A stretch of DNA of 64,000 nucleotides from Cellulosimicrobium sp. Marseille-Q4280 (GTDB lineage: Bacteria; Actinomycetota; Actinomycetes; Actinomycetales; Cellulomonadaceae), in assembly GCF_943181405.1 (NCBI RefSeq), contig NZ_CALPBY010000002.1:62001-126000 (forward strand), in the 5' to 3' direction. The translations under genes and the position numbers were made by a program. This document shows, one piece after another, positions 28,365 to 39,173 of this stretch. The stretch's first letter is position 1; each line of letters opens with the position of its first letter. Under the pieces are notes generated by a model, which did not search any database, was not told the DNA's origin, and saw only the letters and a list, made by a program, of their open reading frames with translations.

Positions 28365-30308
28365 ATGGAGGCTCAGCAGAACCCGGCGGCCACCGTCGCC
28401 GAGGACGTGGTCGACGCCGTCGCCCCCGACGCCGTCGACCAGGCGTCCACCCCGATCGGCCGGACCGTGCGCAGCGTCGGCCACGGATCGACCGTCGCCG
28501 CCGTCGACGACACCCCCGACGAGCGCGTCGACCCGGCGTCGTCGAACGCACCGCTCCTGCCCGCCGCGGAGGCAGCCGTCGCCCGCGACCACCTGCTGCA
28601 CCGGTACGACTCCACGACCGCGTTCGACTACCTTTTCCCGGAGCTCGCCGACCGGTTCCCCGCGTTCCACCTGCCGGTGGGCGACGGCGCGACGGCGAGC
28701 ACGGTCCAGGCGCTCACGGCCCTCGGCACGGCCATGGTGGCCCGTCCGGCGCCGGTGCCGGGGCGACCGCCGGTCGACCTCAACTCCCACGTCCCGGCCG
28801 TCTACACGTACTGGGGCCAGTTCATCGACCACGACATCACCCTCAACACGAACGGGCCGGACACGACGTCCGGCGACGGCGGCGACCAGGCGCTGGGCGA
28901 CGTCGACGCGTCCCCGTTCGCGGTCTTCGGCCCGAAGGTCGTCGTCCGCTCGCTCCACAACGGCCGCCACCCCGCCCTCAACCTGGACTCGCTCTACGGC
29001 AGCGGGCCGGTGTTCGAGGGGGAACCGGGCGTCGGCACCACGCGCAGCGAGGCGTCGTACGTCCCCGGGTCGGCCAAGCTCCGTCTCGGCCGTATCGCGA
29101 CGGAGCCCGTCGCGTTCCCCGGCGGCCCGACGTTCGCGCTCGTCGCGCCCGGCGACGACGCGCAGCGCGACCTCCCGCGCGACGAGACGGGTTCTCCGCT
29201 CATCCCGGACGGGCGCAACGACGAGAACCTCGTCGTGGCGCAGTTCCACCTCGCGATGATCCGGTTCCACAACGCGGTCGTCGACTGGGTCGGTGAGTTC
29301 GAGCCGTGGGTCCGTGTCGGGGGCGAGCGCGCAGTGTTCGAGCGCGCGAGCCAGCTCGTGCGGTGGCACTACCAGTGGCTCGTCGTCAACGACTACCTGC
29401 GCACGCTAACGAAGCCCGGTGTGCTCGACGCGGTCCTCTTCCGGGACACGTCGGTGTACCGCCCGCGCTACCCGATCTCGATGCCGCTCGAGTTCGCCGT
29501 CGCGGCGTTCCGCTTCGGCCACTCGATGATCCGCGACACGTACGACTTCAACGTCAACTTCACGGGGCCGCCGCCCGCCAACGCGAGCCTGGTCCAGCTG
29601 TTCCAGTTCACGGGCAACGGCGGCAGCCTGTTCCCGGGACCGTCGGGCGGCCCGGCGCTCCCGTCGAACTGGCCCATCGAGTGGACGCGGTTCGTGGACA
29701 AGGGCGACCCGTCGCCGTTCCGCATGGCCGAGAAGATCGACACGTTCCTCGCTCCGAGCCTCGGGACGCTCGTCAAGGAGGGCGTGCTGCCCGACGAGCC
29801 GCCCACGCACACGCCGCAGCAGCTCGCCGCGAGCGCGCTGCAGAAGCAGCTCGCCCAGCGCAACCTCCTGCGCGGCTACATGCTCGCGCTCCCGACGGGT
29901 GAGGCGGTCGCGAACGCGCTCGGGGTCACGCCACTGACGACCGCCGAGCTCGAGGACCGTGCCGGCGACGACGTCAAGCAGGCTCTCGCCGCCCTGCGCG
30001 GAGGCGACCACGGCGGCACGCCGCTGTGGTACTACGTGCTCAAGGAGGCGGAGGTCCAGGGCAACGGGAGCTTCCTCGGCGACGTGGGGAGCAGGGTGCT
30101 GGCGGAGACGTTCGTGTACCTCCTGCGTCAGGACGACACGTCCTACGTGCGCGCGAGCAACCACTGGACGCCCGCGCAGGGAGTGCACTTCGAGGACGGG
30201 TCGCTCGTCCTCACGCTGCCGGACGTCCTGCGGTTCGCAGGCGTGCTGCCCGACGCCGCGGGGGAGTTCCGCGGCGACGGCACCGCCGGGCACGACGGCG
30301 CACCGTGA
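28365..30308 (+). CDS. Animal-type haem peroxidase family protein
   Basis: 647 residues of the An_peroxidase superfamily (myeloperoxidase/cyclo-oxygenase type, bacterial members included). Residues expected for catalysis: Asp155-His156 in WGQFIDHDIT (distal His and the Asp that can link haem), Arg300 in AMIRFHNAVV, and proximal His386 in FRFGHSMIRDTYDFN. There is no signal peptide or membrane helix at the N-terminus, so it appears cytoplasmic unless exported otherwise. AGGAAGG precedes the ATG at 28365. It stands alone between an ABC system and rpsO. Its substrate is unknown. Confidence 0.88.
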   Translation: MEAQQNPAATVAEDVVDAVAPDAVDQASTPIGRTVRSVGHGSTVAAVDDTPDERVDPASSNAPLLPAAEAAVARDHLLHRYDSTTAFDYLFPELADRFPAFHLPVGDGATASTVQALTALGTAMVARPAPVPGRPPVDLNSHVPAVYTYWGQFIDHDITLNTNGPDTTSGDGGDQALGDVDASPFAVFGPKVVVRSLHNGRHPALNLDSLYGSGPVFEGEPGVGTTRSEASYVPGSAKLRLGRIATEPVAFPGGPTFALVAPGDDAQRDLPRDETGSPLIPDGRNDENLVVAQFHLAMIRFHNAVVDWVGEFEPWVRVGGERAVFERASQLVRWHYQWLVVNDYLRTLTKPGVLDAVLFRDTSVYRPRYPISMPLEFAVAAFRFGHSMIRDTYDFNVNFTGPPPANASLVQLFQFTGNGGSLFPGPSGGPALPSNWPIEWTRFVDKGDPSPFRMAEKIDTFLAPSLGTLVKEGVLPDEPPTHTPQQLAASALQKQLAQRNLLRGYMLALPTGEAVANALGVTPLTTAELEDRAGDDVKQALAALRGGDHGGTPLWYYVLKEAEVQGNGSFLGDVGSRVLAETFVYLLRQDDTSYVRASNHWTPAQGVHFEDGSLVLTLPDVLRFAGVLPDAAGEFRGDGTAGHDGAP

Positions 30309-30316
30309 CCTGACCG

Positions 30317-30354
30317 CCAGGCCACCAGGCCACCAGGCCACCAGGCCACCAGGC
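30317..30354 (+). repeat. 8-bp tandem repeat just after the peroxidase gene
   Basis: Four full copies of CCAGGCCA (30317-30324, 30325-30332, 30333-30340, 30341-30348) and a partial fifth, starting 9 bases after the stop codon. Unit length is not a multiple of 3. Confidence 0.9.
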
Positions 30355-30397
30355 ACGACGGTGCGGCCTCCCTCGCGGGGAGGTCGCGCCGTCGTGC
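30353..30397 (+). terminator. Terminator hairpin after the peroxidase gene
   Basis: GCACGACGG (30353-30361) pairs with CCGTCGTGC (30389-30397), with an inner stem GCCTCCC/GGGAGG around TCGCG. Long imperfect hairpin without U-tract. Confidence 0.65.
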
Positions 30398-30410
30398 TGC
30401 GTCCGGTCCG

Positions 30411-30446
30411 CGGTCGAGCCGCCGGTCGAGCCGCCGGTCGAGCCGT
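30411..30446 (+). repeat. 12-bp tandem repeat upstream of rpsO promoter
   Basis: Three copies of CGGTCGAGCCGC (30411-30422, 30423-30434, 30435-30446, the last ending GT), followed by a GGCCGGCC palindromic run. It lies 40 bp before the rpsO -10 box. Confidence 0.85.
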
Positions 30447-30488
30447 CGGGCCGGCCGCCGGCCGGACCGCGCGAGGGTGTCCACCTGG

Positions 30489-30494
30489 TAAGAT
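30489..30494 (+). promoter_or_regulatory. Candidate -10 box for rpsO (TAAGAT)
   Basis: TAAGAT is a good TANNNT box in an otherwise GC-rich stretch, 86 bases before rpsO. It implies a leader of about 80 nt, in which S15 autoregulation could act as in other bacteria. Confidence 0.55.
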
Positions 30495-30579
30495 CGACGG
30501 GCCGTCTGATCGGCCGCGGATCCAGAGAGCCTCAGGAAGTTCCTCCTGACGCGCCGCGCAACGAACCCGAAGGAGAACC

Positions 30580-30849
30580 GTGCCGCTCGACACTGCCACG
30601 AAGCAGCGCATCATGACCGAGTACGCGACGAGCGAGGGCGACACCGGTTCGCCGGAGGTCCAGATCGCGATGCTCTCGCAGCGCATCAAGGACCTGACTG
30701 AGCACCTCAAGGAGCACAAGCACGACCACCACAGCCGTCGTGGCCTGCTCCTCCTCGTCGGCCAGCGTCGCCGTCTCCTCGGCTACCTGCAGAAGGTCGA
30801 CATCAACCGCTACCGCAGCCTGATCGAGCGTCTCGGTCTGCGCCGCTGA
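30580..30849 (+). CDS. rpsO: 30S ribosomal protein S15
   Basis: 89 residues, exact family length. [35 protein letters not shown] and [24 protein letters not shown] are S15 blocks; the HHSRRGL region contacts 16S rRNA. GTG at 30580 follows GAAGGAGA with good spacing. Followed by a terminator hairpin and then pnp, the standard rpsO-pnp pair. Confidence 0.97.
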   Translation: MPLDTATKQRIMTEYATSEGDTGSPEVQIAMLSQRIKDLTEHLKEHKHDHHSRRGLLLLVGQRRRLLGYLQKVDINRYRSLIERLGLRR

Positions 30850-30860
30850 ACCACCCTCTC

Positions 30861-30889
30861 CAGCCCGGTCCCCTGCGGGGGCCGGGCTG
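30861..30889 (+). terminator. Terminator hairpin after rpsO
   Basis: CAGCCCGG-T-CCCC, loop TGC, GGGG-G-CCGGGCTG: 12 pairs plus a T-G wobble, starting 12 bases after the stop. The next 250 bases to pnp contain no gene; weak -10-like TAGAAC at 30909 could start pnp transcription. Confidence 0.7.
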
Positions 30890-31138
30890 GTCTGGTGAGA
30901 TGTACCCGTAGAACACCCACTGCGCCGCCGGCCTCTCGTTCGGTCCTCGGTAGTGGCCCACGGACCCCGTCGCGCGTCGTCCTCCCGGACGACGGACGGG
31001 TACCGCCGTGGACCTCGATCGAAGACCGCCGAGCGTCGAGCGCGACCGGAGCCCTCTGCGCGCCACGCGCGCGAGCGGCACGGACCGGAACCCTCGACAG
31101 GGCTACCCGGGCGGCGCTTCGAGAAAGGGAGGGCACCC

Positions 31139-33388
31139 GTGGAGGGTCCCGAGATCCAGTTCGCCGAGGCCACGATCGACAACGGTCGCTTCGGCACCCG
31201 CACCGTCCGGTTCGAGACCGGGCGCCTCGCCCGTCAGGCGGCGGGCTCCGTCGCCGCGTACCTCGACGACGAGACCATGCTCCTGTCGGCCACGACGGCC
31301 GGCAAGCACCCCAAGGAGCAGTTCGACTTCTTCCCGCTGACGGTGGACGTCGAGGAGCGCATGTACGCCGCGGGCCGCATCCCCGGCTCGTTCTTCCGCC
31401 GTGAGGGCCGTCCCTCGACGGACGCGATCCTCGCCTGCCGCCTCATCGACCGCCCGCTGCGCCCCCTGTTCGTCAAGGGCCTGCGCAACGAGGTCCAGGT
31501 CGTCATCACCGTCCTCGCGATCCACCCGGACGACGCGTACGACACCCTCGCGATCAACGCCGCCTCGGCGTCGACGCAGATCTCCGGCCTGCCGTTCTCC
31601 GGCCCGGTCGGCGCGGTGCGCATAGCGCTGATCGACGGCCAGTGGGTCGCGTTCCCCAAGTACTCCGACAAGGAGCGCGCCGTCTTCGACATGGTCGTCG
31701 CCGGCCGCAACGTCGTCGCGGCGGACGGCTCGACCGACGTCGCGATCGCCATGATCGAGGCCGAGGCCACCGACAACGCGTGGGGCCTCATCAAGGACGA
31801 GGGCGTGGGTGCCCCGACGGAGGACGTCGTCGCCGAGGGCATCGAGGCGGCGAAGCCGTTCATCAAGGCCCTGTGCGACGCGCAGGCCTCGCTCGCCGCG
31901 CAGTCCGCGAAGCCGGTCCGCGAGTTCCCCGTCTTCCTCGAGTACCAGGACGACGCGTTCGCGGCCGTCGAGGCCGAGGTCGCGGCGGACCTGCGCGACG
32001 CGCTCGCGATCGCGGACAAGCAGGACCGCGAGAACCGTCTCGACGAGATCAAGAACGAGATGGTGGGCAAGCTCCAGGCCGGGTTCGACGGCCGCGAGAA
32101 GGAGCTGTCGGCGGCGTACCGTTCGCTGCAGAAGAAGCTCGTGCGCCAGCGCGTCCTCACGGACGGCGTGCGCATCGACGGTCGTGGGCTCGCGGACATC
32201 CGCACGCTCTCGGCCGAGGTCGAGGTGCTCCCGCGCGTGCACGGCTCCGCGCTGTTCGAGCGTGGCGAGACCCAGATCATGGGCGTCACGACGCTCAACA
32301 TGCTCCGCATGGAGCAGCAGATCGACTCGCTCGGTCCGGAGACGCGCAAGCGCTACATGCACAACTACAACTTCCCGCCCTACTCGACCGGTGAGACCGG
32401 CCGCGTGGGCAGCCCCAAGCGTCGCGAGATCGGGCACGGCGCCCTCGCCGAGCGCGCGCTCGTGCCGGTGCTGCCGAGCCGCGAGGAGTTCCCGTACGCC
32501 ATCCGTCAGGTGTCCGAGGCCCTCGGCTCCAACGGGTCGACGTCCATGGGCTCGGTCTGCGCCTCGACGCTGTCGCTCCTCAACGCGGGCGTGCCGCTGC
32601 GCGCGGCCGTCGCGGGCATCGCGATGGGCCTCATCTCCGACACGGTCGACGGTGAGACGCGCTACGCGGCGCTCACCGACATCCTCGGGGCCGAGGACGC
32701 CTTCGGCGACATGGACTTCAAGGTCGCCGGCACGCGCGAGTTCGTCACGGCCATCCAGCTCGACACCAAGCTCGACGGCATCCCCGCCTCGGTGCTCGGC
32801 GGCGCGCTGACCCAGGCGCGCGACGCGCGCCTGACGATCCTGGACGTGCTCGCCGAGGCGATCGACGTCCCGGACGAGATGTCCCCGAACGCCCCGCGCG
32901 TCATCTCCGTGAAGGTGCCGGTCGACAAGATCGGCGAGGTCATCGGCCCCAAGGGCAAGATGATCAACCAGATCCAGGAGGAGACGGGCGCGGACATCTC
33001 CATCGAGGACGACGGCACGGTCTACATCGGCGCCACCGACGGCCCCTCGGCCGAGGCCGCCCGCGCGGCGATCAACGCGATCGCCAACCCGCACGTCCCG
33101 GAGATCGGCGAGCGCTTCGTCGGCACCGTCGTCAAGACGACGTCCTTCGGCGCGTTCATCTCGCTCTCCCCGGGCAAGGACGGTCTGCTGCACATCAGCC
33201 AGATCCGCAAGCTCGTGGGCGGCAAGCGCGTCGAGAACGTCGAGGACGTGCTCTCCATCGGCCAGAAGGTCCAGGTCGAGATCGGCGAGATCGACCCGCG
33301 CGGCAAGCTCTCGCTGCACGCCGTGGTCGAGGACGCCGGTGACGGCGCCGCGGAGGACGCTCCGGCCACCGAGGGCGGCGACGCCTGA
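31139..33388 (+). CDS. pnp: Polyribonucleotide nucleotidyltransferase (PNPase)
   Basis: 749 residues; phosphorolytic 3'-5' exoribonuclease, in actinobacteria also an RNA-polymerising enzyme. Two RNase PH domains (N-terminal [11 protein letters not shown]..., second [14 protein letters not shown] with [14 protein letters not shown]), a KH domain ([20 protein letters not shown]) and an S1 domain ([15 protein letters not shown]) end the protein. GTG at 31139 is preceded by AAAGGGAGGG at good spacing. Followed after 1 base by an M16 peptidase gene, the usual actinobacterial pair. Confidence 0.97.
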   Translation: MEGPEIQFAEATIDNGRFGTRTVRFETGRLARQAAGSVAAYLDDETMLLSATTAGKHPKEQFDFFPLTVDVEERMYAAGRIPGSFFRREGRPSTDAILACRLIDRPLRPLFVKGLRNEVQVVITVLAIHPDDAYDTLAINAASASTQISGLPFSGPVGAVRIALIDGQWVAFPKYSDKERAVFDMVVAGRNVVAADGSTDVAIAMIEAEATDNAWGLIKDEGVGAPTEDVVAEGIEAAKPFIKALCDAQASLAAQSAKPVREFPVFLEYQDDAFAAVEAEVAADLRDALAIADKQDRENRLDEIKNEMVGKLQAGFDGREKELSAAYRSLQKKLVRQRVLTDGVRIDGRGLADIRTLSAEVEVLPRVHGSALFERGETQIMGVTTLNMLRMEQQIDSLGPETRKRYMHNYNFPPYSTGETGRVGSPKRREIGHGALAERALVPVLPSREEFPYAIRQVSEALGSNGSTSMGSVCASTLSLLNAGVPLRAAVAGIAMGLISDTVDGETRYAALTDILGAEDAFGDMDFKVAGTREFVTAIQLDTKLDGIPASVLGGALTQARDARLTILDVLAEAIDVPDEMSPNAPRVISVKVPVDKIGEVIGPKGKMINQIQEETGADISIEDDGTVYIGATDGPSAEAARAAINAIANPHVPEIGERFVGTVVKTTSFGAFISLSPGKDGLLHISQIRKLVGGKRVENVEDVLSIGQKVQVEIGEIDPRGKLSLHAVVEDAGDGAAEDAPATEGGDA

Positions 33389-33389
33389 C

Positions 33390-34721
33390 GTGCCCTGGGA
33401 CCTCCCGCTCGTCCCGGCCGGCAGCGCCGGGGCCGAGCTGACCGCCGGGCAGGACGGTGCGACCATCCGTCGCAGCGTCCTGCCCGGCGGGGTCCGCGTG
33501 CTCACCGAGTCGATGCCGGGCCTGCGCTCGGCCACGATGGGCGCGTGGGTCGGCGTGGGCTCGCGCGACGAGACCGACGGCCACTTCGGCTCGACCCACT
33601 TCCTCGAGCACCTGCTGTTCAAGGGCACCGCGCGTCGGTCCGCGATGGACATCGCCGAGGCGTTCGACGCCGTCGGTGGTGAGGCCAACGCGGCGACCGG
33701 CAAGGAGCACACCTGCTACTACGCGCGCGTGCTCGACACCGACCTGCCGATGGCGGTCGACGTCATCACGGACATGGTGACCTCCGCGCGCCTCGACGCC
33801 GACGAGCTCGAGACCGAGCGCGGCGTCATCCTCGAAGAGCTCGCGATGAACGACGACGACCCCTCGGACGTCGTCCACGAGGAGTTCGCCGCGGCCGTCC
33901 TCGCCGGCCACCCGCTGGGGCGGCCGATCGGGGGCACGCCCGACACCATCAACGCCGTCCCGCGCGACGCCGTGTGGGAGCACTACCGCTGGCACTACCG
34001 GCCCGAGACCCTCGTGGTCGCGGCGGCGGGCGGCGTCGACCACGACGTGCTCGTCGGCCAGGTGGAGCGAGCCCTGACCGACGGCGGGTGGTCGCTCGAC
34101 GCGGCCGCAGCGCCCCGCGCGCGGCGCGACCCCCACGACCCCGCGCTGGCGGGCGTCGGGGCCGACGGCGTCGAGCTGACCATCCGGCGCACGGTGGAGC
34201 AGGCCAACGTCATCATCGGCGGGACGGGACTCTCCGCCACGGACGACCGCCGGTTCACGCTGTCCGTCCTCAGCGCCGCCCTCGGCGGGGGCATGAGCTC
34301 GCGCCTCTTCCAGGAGATCCGCGAGAAGCGCGGTCTCGCCTACTCGACGTACTCGTTCGCGTCGGGTCACGGCGGCATCGGCACGTTCGGCCTCTACGCG
34401 GGCTGCGCGCCCTCGAAGGTCGACGAGGTGACCGCGCTGCTGCACGGCGAGCTGGACCGGTTCGCCGACGACGGCATCACGGGCGCCGAGCTCGACCGCA
34501 GCATCGGCCAGCTCGCGGGCGGCCTCGTGCTCGGCCTGGAGGACTCGGGCTCGCGCATGAGCCGCCTGGGCAAGGCCGAGCTCGTCTACGGCGAGCTGCT
34601 GAGCGTCGAGGAGTCGCTCGACGCCATCCGGTCGGTCACCGCGGACGACGTGCGCAAGCTGGCGGGCGAGCTCGCCTCGCGTGCTCGTTCCGTCGTGCGC
34701 GTCGGTCCCTTCGGCGACTGA
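33390..34721 (+). CDS. M16-family zinc peptidase (processing-peptidase-like)
   Basis: 443 residues. The inverted zinc motif HFLEH gives His70, Glu73 and His74; the second region ETERGVILEEL supplies the distant Glu ligand. The C-terminal half carries the usual IREKRGLAYSTYSF motif. Related to mitochondrial processing peptidase beta and Bacillus MlpA. GTG at 33390 begins one base after the pnp stop, so co-transcription with pnp is likely. Followed by a terminator and dapB. Confidence 0.92.
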   Translation: MPWDLPLVPAGSAGAELTAGQDGATIRRSVLPGGVRVLTESMPGLRSATMGAWVGVGSRDETDGHFGSTHFLEHLLFKGTARRSAMDIAEAFDAVGGEANAATGKEHTCYYARVLDTDLPMAVDVITDMVTSARLDADELETERGVILEELAMNDDDPSDVVHEEFAAAVLAGHPLGRPIGGTPDTINAVPRDAVWEHYRWHYRPETLVVAAAGGVDHDVLVGQVERALTDGGWSLDAAAAPRARRDPHDPALAGVGADGVELTIRRTVEQANVIIGGTGLSATDDRRFTLSVLSAALGGGMSSRLFQEIREKRGLAYSTYSFASGHGGIGTFGLYAGCAPSKVDEVTALLHGELDRFADDGITGAELDRSIGQLAGGLVLGLEDSGSRMSRLGKAELVYGELLSVEESLDAIRSVTADDVRKLAGELASRARSVVRVGPFGD

Positions 34722-36169
<1,448 letters not shown>

Positions 36170-36228
36170 CCGCTCCCCGGTCGCGCGACCTGACGGCACT
36201 CGGCGGCGGACGCGCCCCGGCCGCCGGC

Positions 36229-36687
36229 TCACAGGCTCGTCCAGCAGTAGAGGCGGTGCCCGTCGTCGTCCACGCGCACGCACAGTGCCGCCAGCTCGTG
36301 CAGCGCCCCCGCCAGGTCCCGGGGGTCGGAGCCCGCGAGCTCGTCCGTCGCGGCCCACCGGACGGCGATCTCCTCGACCGTGGCCGACGTCGCGGCGGCG
36401 AGCGCGGCGACGAGCTCGTCGGACACGGTGACCACCCACGGTCCCTCGTCACCCGCCGTCGCGACGAGGGAGCCGTGCCGAGGAAGGCGGACGACCTCCG
36501 CGTAGGGCCGGCCGACGAGGAGGCTCGTCAGCGTGCCGAGCACCACGAACGGGTCGATGCCCTTGAGCTCGACCGCCGCGAACGTGCGGCGCATCGTCGC
36601 GGGGTCCACGGCGCCGGGTCCCTCGACGGCGACGCTCGCGGCGTGCTCGTCGCCGACGGCGGCGAAGTAGTCGGTGAGGAGTCCCAT
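36229..36687 (-). CDS. Conserved hypothetical protein
   Basis: 152-residue soluble acidic protein. Starts MGLLTDYFAA and contains AVELKGIDPFVVLGTLTSLLVGRPY followed by ATSATVEEIAVRWAATDEL and a final DGHRLYCWTSL. The pattern resembles small actinobacterial proteins of unknown function that some databases describe as immunity-like, but I cannot assign a family with confidence. GAGG lies about 12 bases before the ATG. It stands alone, converging with the dapB unit. Confidence 0.7.
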   Translation of the reverse strand: MGLLTDYFAAVGDEHAASVAVEGPGAVDPATMRRTFAAVELKGIDPFVVLGTLTSLLVGRPYAEVVRLPRHGSLVATAGDEGPWVVTVSDELVAALAAATSATVEEIAVRWAATDELAGSDPRDLAGALHELAALCVRVDDDGHRLYCWTSL

Positions 36688-36793
36688 GGCGGTCGATCCT
36701 CGCAGCGCCGTGGGCGTCGTGGGTCACGACCGTGTCACCGTCGTGTGACGAATCCTCTGAGGGGGCGGGGCCGGGGGCGCGGTGCGCAGCCCG

Positions 36794-37303
36794 TCAGACC
36801 TCCGCGACCCACCGGTGCTCGACGACGTCCCGCACGCCGGTCGCGAGGGTGCGGGTGCGGCCGTCCGGTCCGAGCCCGGCACCGGAGAGGAACGCCTCGC
36901 GCCCGGCGTCGCCGTCGAGCACCCACGTGACGACCTCGGTCGCGCCGTCGCGACGGAGCCGGTCGACCGCGGCGGCCAGGAGGCGCGAGCCGTGTCCGCC
37001 GCGCTGGTGCCGGGGCTCGACCTCGAGCGCGAGGAGCTGCCCGGGCGCGACCGCCGCGAACCCGACGACGTCGGCGCCGTCGCACGCGACGAGCACACCG
37101 AAGCCGGGGCCGGGCGGCGCGGAGATCGCGGCCGCCCACTGCTCGCGCATGCGGACGGTGTCGAGCGCGTCGAGGACGTCGTCGCCGAGCACCTCGTGGT
37201 GGTCGGCACGCCACGCGCCCACCTGGATCGCGGTCATCGCGACGTCGTCGCCGGGGACCGCGGGTCGTACGGAGACGTCGGCGGTCTCGCGGAAGAGGCT
37301 CAT
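36794..37303 (-). CDS. GNAT-family N-acetyltransferase
   Basis: 169 residues with a complete GNAT fold: N-terminal SVRPAVPGDDVAMTAIQVGAW, central LLALEVEPRHQRGGHGSRLLAAAVDRLRRDG (acetyl-CoA loop QRGGHG), and C-terminal VLDGDAGREAFLSGAGL. Resembles RimI-like or small-molecule acetyltransferases; substrate unknown. It lies alone between two minus-strand units. Confidence 0.85.
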   Translation of the reverse strand: MSLFRETADVSVRPAVPGDDVAMTAIQVGAWRADHHEVLGDDVLDALDTVRMREQWAAAISAPPGPGFGVLVACDGADVVGFAAVAPGQLLALEVEPRHQRGGHGSRLLAAAVDRLRRDGATEVVTWVLDGDAGREAFLSGAGLGPDGRTRTLATGVRDVVEHRWVAEV

Positions 37304-37337
37304 GGGCCCACCCTAGGCGGGCCGACGGTGCGCACCG

Positions 37338-37658
37338 TCAGCCCCAGCCGAGCGCGCGCAGCCCGGCGGCGGTCGCGGCGGCGAGCAGCACGACGACGAT
37401 GAACGGCGCCCGCAGCGCGAGCGCGACGGCGGCGACGGCGATCGCGGGCAACCGCGCGTCGACGACGATCGCCTGTCCCGCGGCGAGCGTCTGCACGGCG
37501 ACGAGCGCCCCCAGGAGGGACGCCGTGACGAGGGCGGCGGTGCGGGCGACGCGCTCGTCGGCGAGCCAGTGCTCGGGCACGAGGTGGCCCGCGAGCTTGA
37601 GCGCGAAGCAGACCGCGGAGGCGACGAGGACGACGAACCACACGGTGGCGGGGGACAT
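37338..37658 (-). CDS. azlD: AzlD-family branched-chain amino-acid exporter subunit
   Basis: 106 residues with four hydrophobic segments (VWFVVLVASAVCFALKLAGHLV, AALVTASLLGALVAVQTLAAG, AIAVAAVALALRAPFIVVVLLAAATAAGLRAL). Size and layout match AzlD/BrnE, the small partner of AzlC/BrnF. Its ATG overlaps the azlC stop by one base (TGATG), so translation is coupled. Substrate by family is leucine, isoleucine, valine or methionine. Confidence 0.85.
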   Translation of the reverse strand: MSPATVWFVVLVASAVCFALKLAGHLVPEHWLADERVARTAALVTASLLGALVAVQTLAAGQAIVVDARLPAIAVAAVALALRAPFIVVVLLAAATAAGLRALGWG

Positions 37659-38383
37659 CAGGACTCCTTCCGCGGGCGGCGTCGGGCGTCGACCTGCCCG
37701 ACGACGATCGCCGTCGCGGCCGCGGCGAGCACGGGCAGACCCGGGGGCACGAGCGGGATCAGGACGACGGAGACGACGACGGCGGCGGCGACCGTGAGCT
37801 GCACGGCCCGGGTCGCGAGGCGCGGCCACAGGAGCGCGAGGAACGCCGCGCCGGCGGCGGCGTCGAGGCCCCAGGTCCGCGGGTCGCCGAGCGCGTCGCC
37901 CGCGAGCGCGCCCACGAGCGTCATGAGGTTCCAGAGCACGAAGACTCCGGCCCCCGTGAGCCAGAAGCCGGCACGTGCGGCGCGGCGCGAGCGCTGCGCC
38001 GTCGCGACGGCGGCGGACTCGTCGATCGTCAGCTGCGCGCCGAGCACCTTCTGCCACGCGCGCAGCGCGAGCAGCGGCCCGAGCTGTGCGCCGTAGAGGC
38101 TGTTGCGCACGCCGAGGAGACCCGCGGTGGTGATCGCCGCAGCCGCGGTGCCGCCCGCCCCGACGACGCCGACGAGAGCGAACTGCGACCCGCCGGAGAA
38201 CATCAGCAGGCTGAGCGCCATCGTCTGCGCGACGTCGAGCCCGGCGACGACGGAGAGCGCGCCGAACGAGACGCCGTAGAGGCCGGTCGCGACGGAGACC
38301 GACACGGCCTGCCGGACGGCGCCGCGGACCTCGTCCTCGACGGCGGCCTCGACCGCGTCCTGCACGCCCTCCGGCCCGGTCAC
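37658..38383 (-). CDS. azlC: AzlC-family branched-chain amino-acid exporter subunit
   Basis: 241 residues, polytopic. The conserved AzlC block VATGLYGVSFGALSVVAGL and MFSGGSQFALVGVVGAGG is clear, followed by GVRNSLYGAQLGPLL. It pairs with azlD downstream to form a BrnFE-type exporter. The GTG at 38383 overlaps the upstream TIGR00645 gene stop by 4 bases, linking the three genes. No Lrp-type regulator is adjacent. Confidence 0.88.
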   Translation of the reverse strand: MTGPEGVQDAVEAAVEDEVRGAVRQAVSVSVATGLYGVSFGALSVVAGLDVAQTMALSLLMFSGGSQFALVGVVGAGGTAAAAITTAGLLGVRNSLYGAQLGPLLALRAWQKVLGAQLTIDESAAVATAQRSRRAARAGFWLTGAGVFVLWNLMTLVGALAGDALGDPRTWGLDAAAGAAFLALLWPRLATRAVQLTVAAAVVVSVVLIPLVPPGLPVLAAAATAIVVGQVDARRRPRKES

Positions 38384-39036
38384 GCGTGCGGGTCCGCGGG
38401 GCCCTCGCCCGCTGCCGCGGCGTTCGCCGCGCGCTGGTGCGCCGTGAGGGACATCCGGTCGATCGCGGCGAGGGCCAGCGCCGAGACGACGAAGGCGAGA
38501 TGGATGACGACCTGCCACAGCATGACGTCGTTCGAGATGCGTCCGCTCGAGGACTCGATGAACGTGCGGAGCAGGTGGATGGACGAGATGCCGACGATCG
38601 ACATGGCCAGCTTGGTCTTGAGGACGTTCGCGTTGACGTGGCTCAGCCACTCCGGCTGGTCGGGGTGACCCTCGAGCCGGATGCGCGAGACGAACGTCTC
38701 GTAGCCGCCGACGATGACCATGATGAGGAGGTTCGAGATCATCACGACGTCGACGAGGCCCAGCACCGCGAGCATGATCTCCTCGGCGCCGAAGACGTGC
38801 GCGACCATCTCGTGCGTCTCGGTGTCCTCGACCACGTGCTCGCCCGTGAAGCCGCCCACGATGAGGTGCCAGAGCTCCTTGAGGAACTGCCACACGTAGA
38901 CGACCTGCGCGACGATGAGACCGAAGTAGAGCGGCGCCTGGAGCCAGCGGGACGCGAAGATCATGTAGCCGACGGCCGTGACCCGCGCGCTCGGGGACGG
39001 GAGGTTCGGGGCGGTCGGGGCAGGTGCGACGGGCAC
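38380..39036 (-). CDS. TIGR00645/YqhA family membrane protein
   Basis: 218 residues with about four membrane helices. The sequence ASRWLQAPLYFGLIVAQVVYVWQFLKELWHL, VDVVMISNLLIMVIVGGYETFVS and IVGISSIHLLRTF are hallmarks of the UPF0114/YqhA group. Function is unproven. GTG at 39036 is the first start; the first 18 residues are a variable Pro/Ala-rich head. First of a three-gene overlapping unit with azlC and azlD. Confidence 0.85.
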   Translation of the reverse strand: MPVAPAPTAPNLPSPSARVTAVGYMIFASRWLQAPLYFGLIVAQVVYVWQFLKELWHLIVGGFTGEHVVEDTETHEMVAHVFGAEEIMLAVLGLVDVVMISNLLIMVIVGGYETFVSRIRLEGHPDQPEWLSHVNANVLKTKLAMSIVGISSIHLLRTFIESSSGRISNDVMLWQVVIHLAFVVSALALAAIDRMSLTAHQRAANAAAAGEGPADPHA

Positions 39037-39173
39037 GGGCGTGGTCTCTCCGGGAGGTCGGGCGGCGCGGGGGAGCGGGCGCGCTGCGCTCGGCGAGGCA
39101 GGGCCGGCGTCAGGCTACCAACGGTCGACCGACGGGCGTCCCCGGTCCGGTGAACCGTCCCGGGTCCCGGCTG

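Noticed and set aside
36734-36749. GTCAC/GTGAC inverted repeat upstream of the hypothetical gene at 36687
   Set aside because: Only a 5-bp stem, no nearby regulator, and expected by chance in this base composition.
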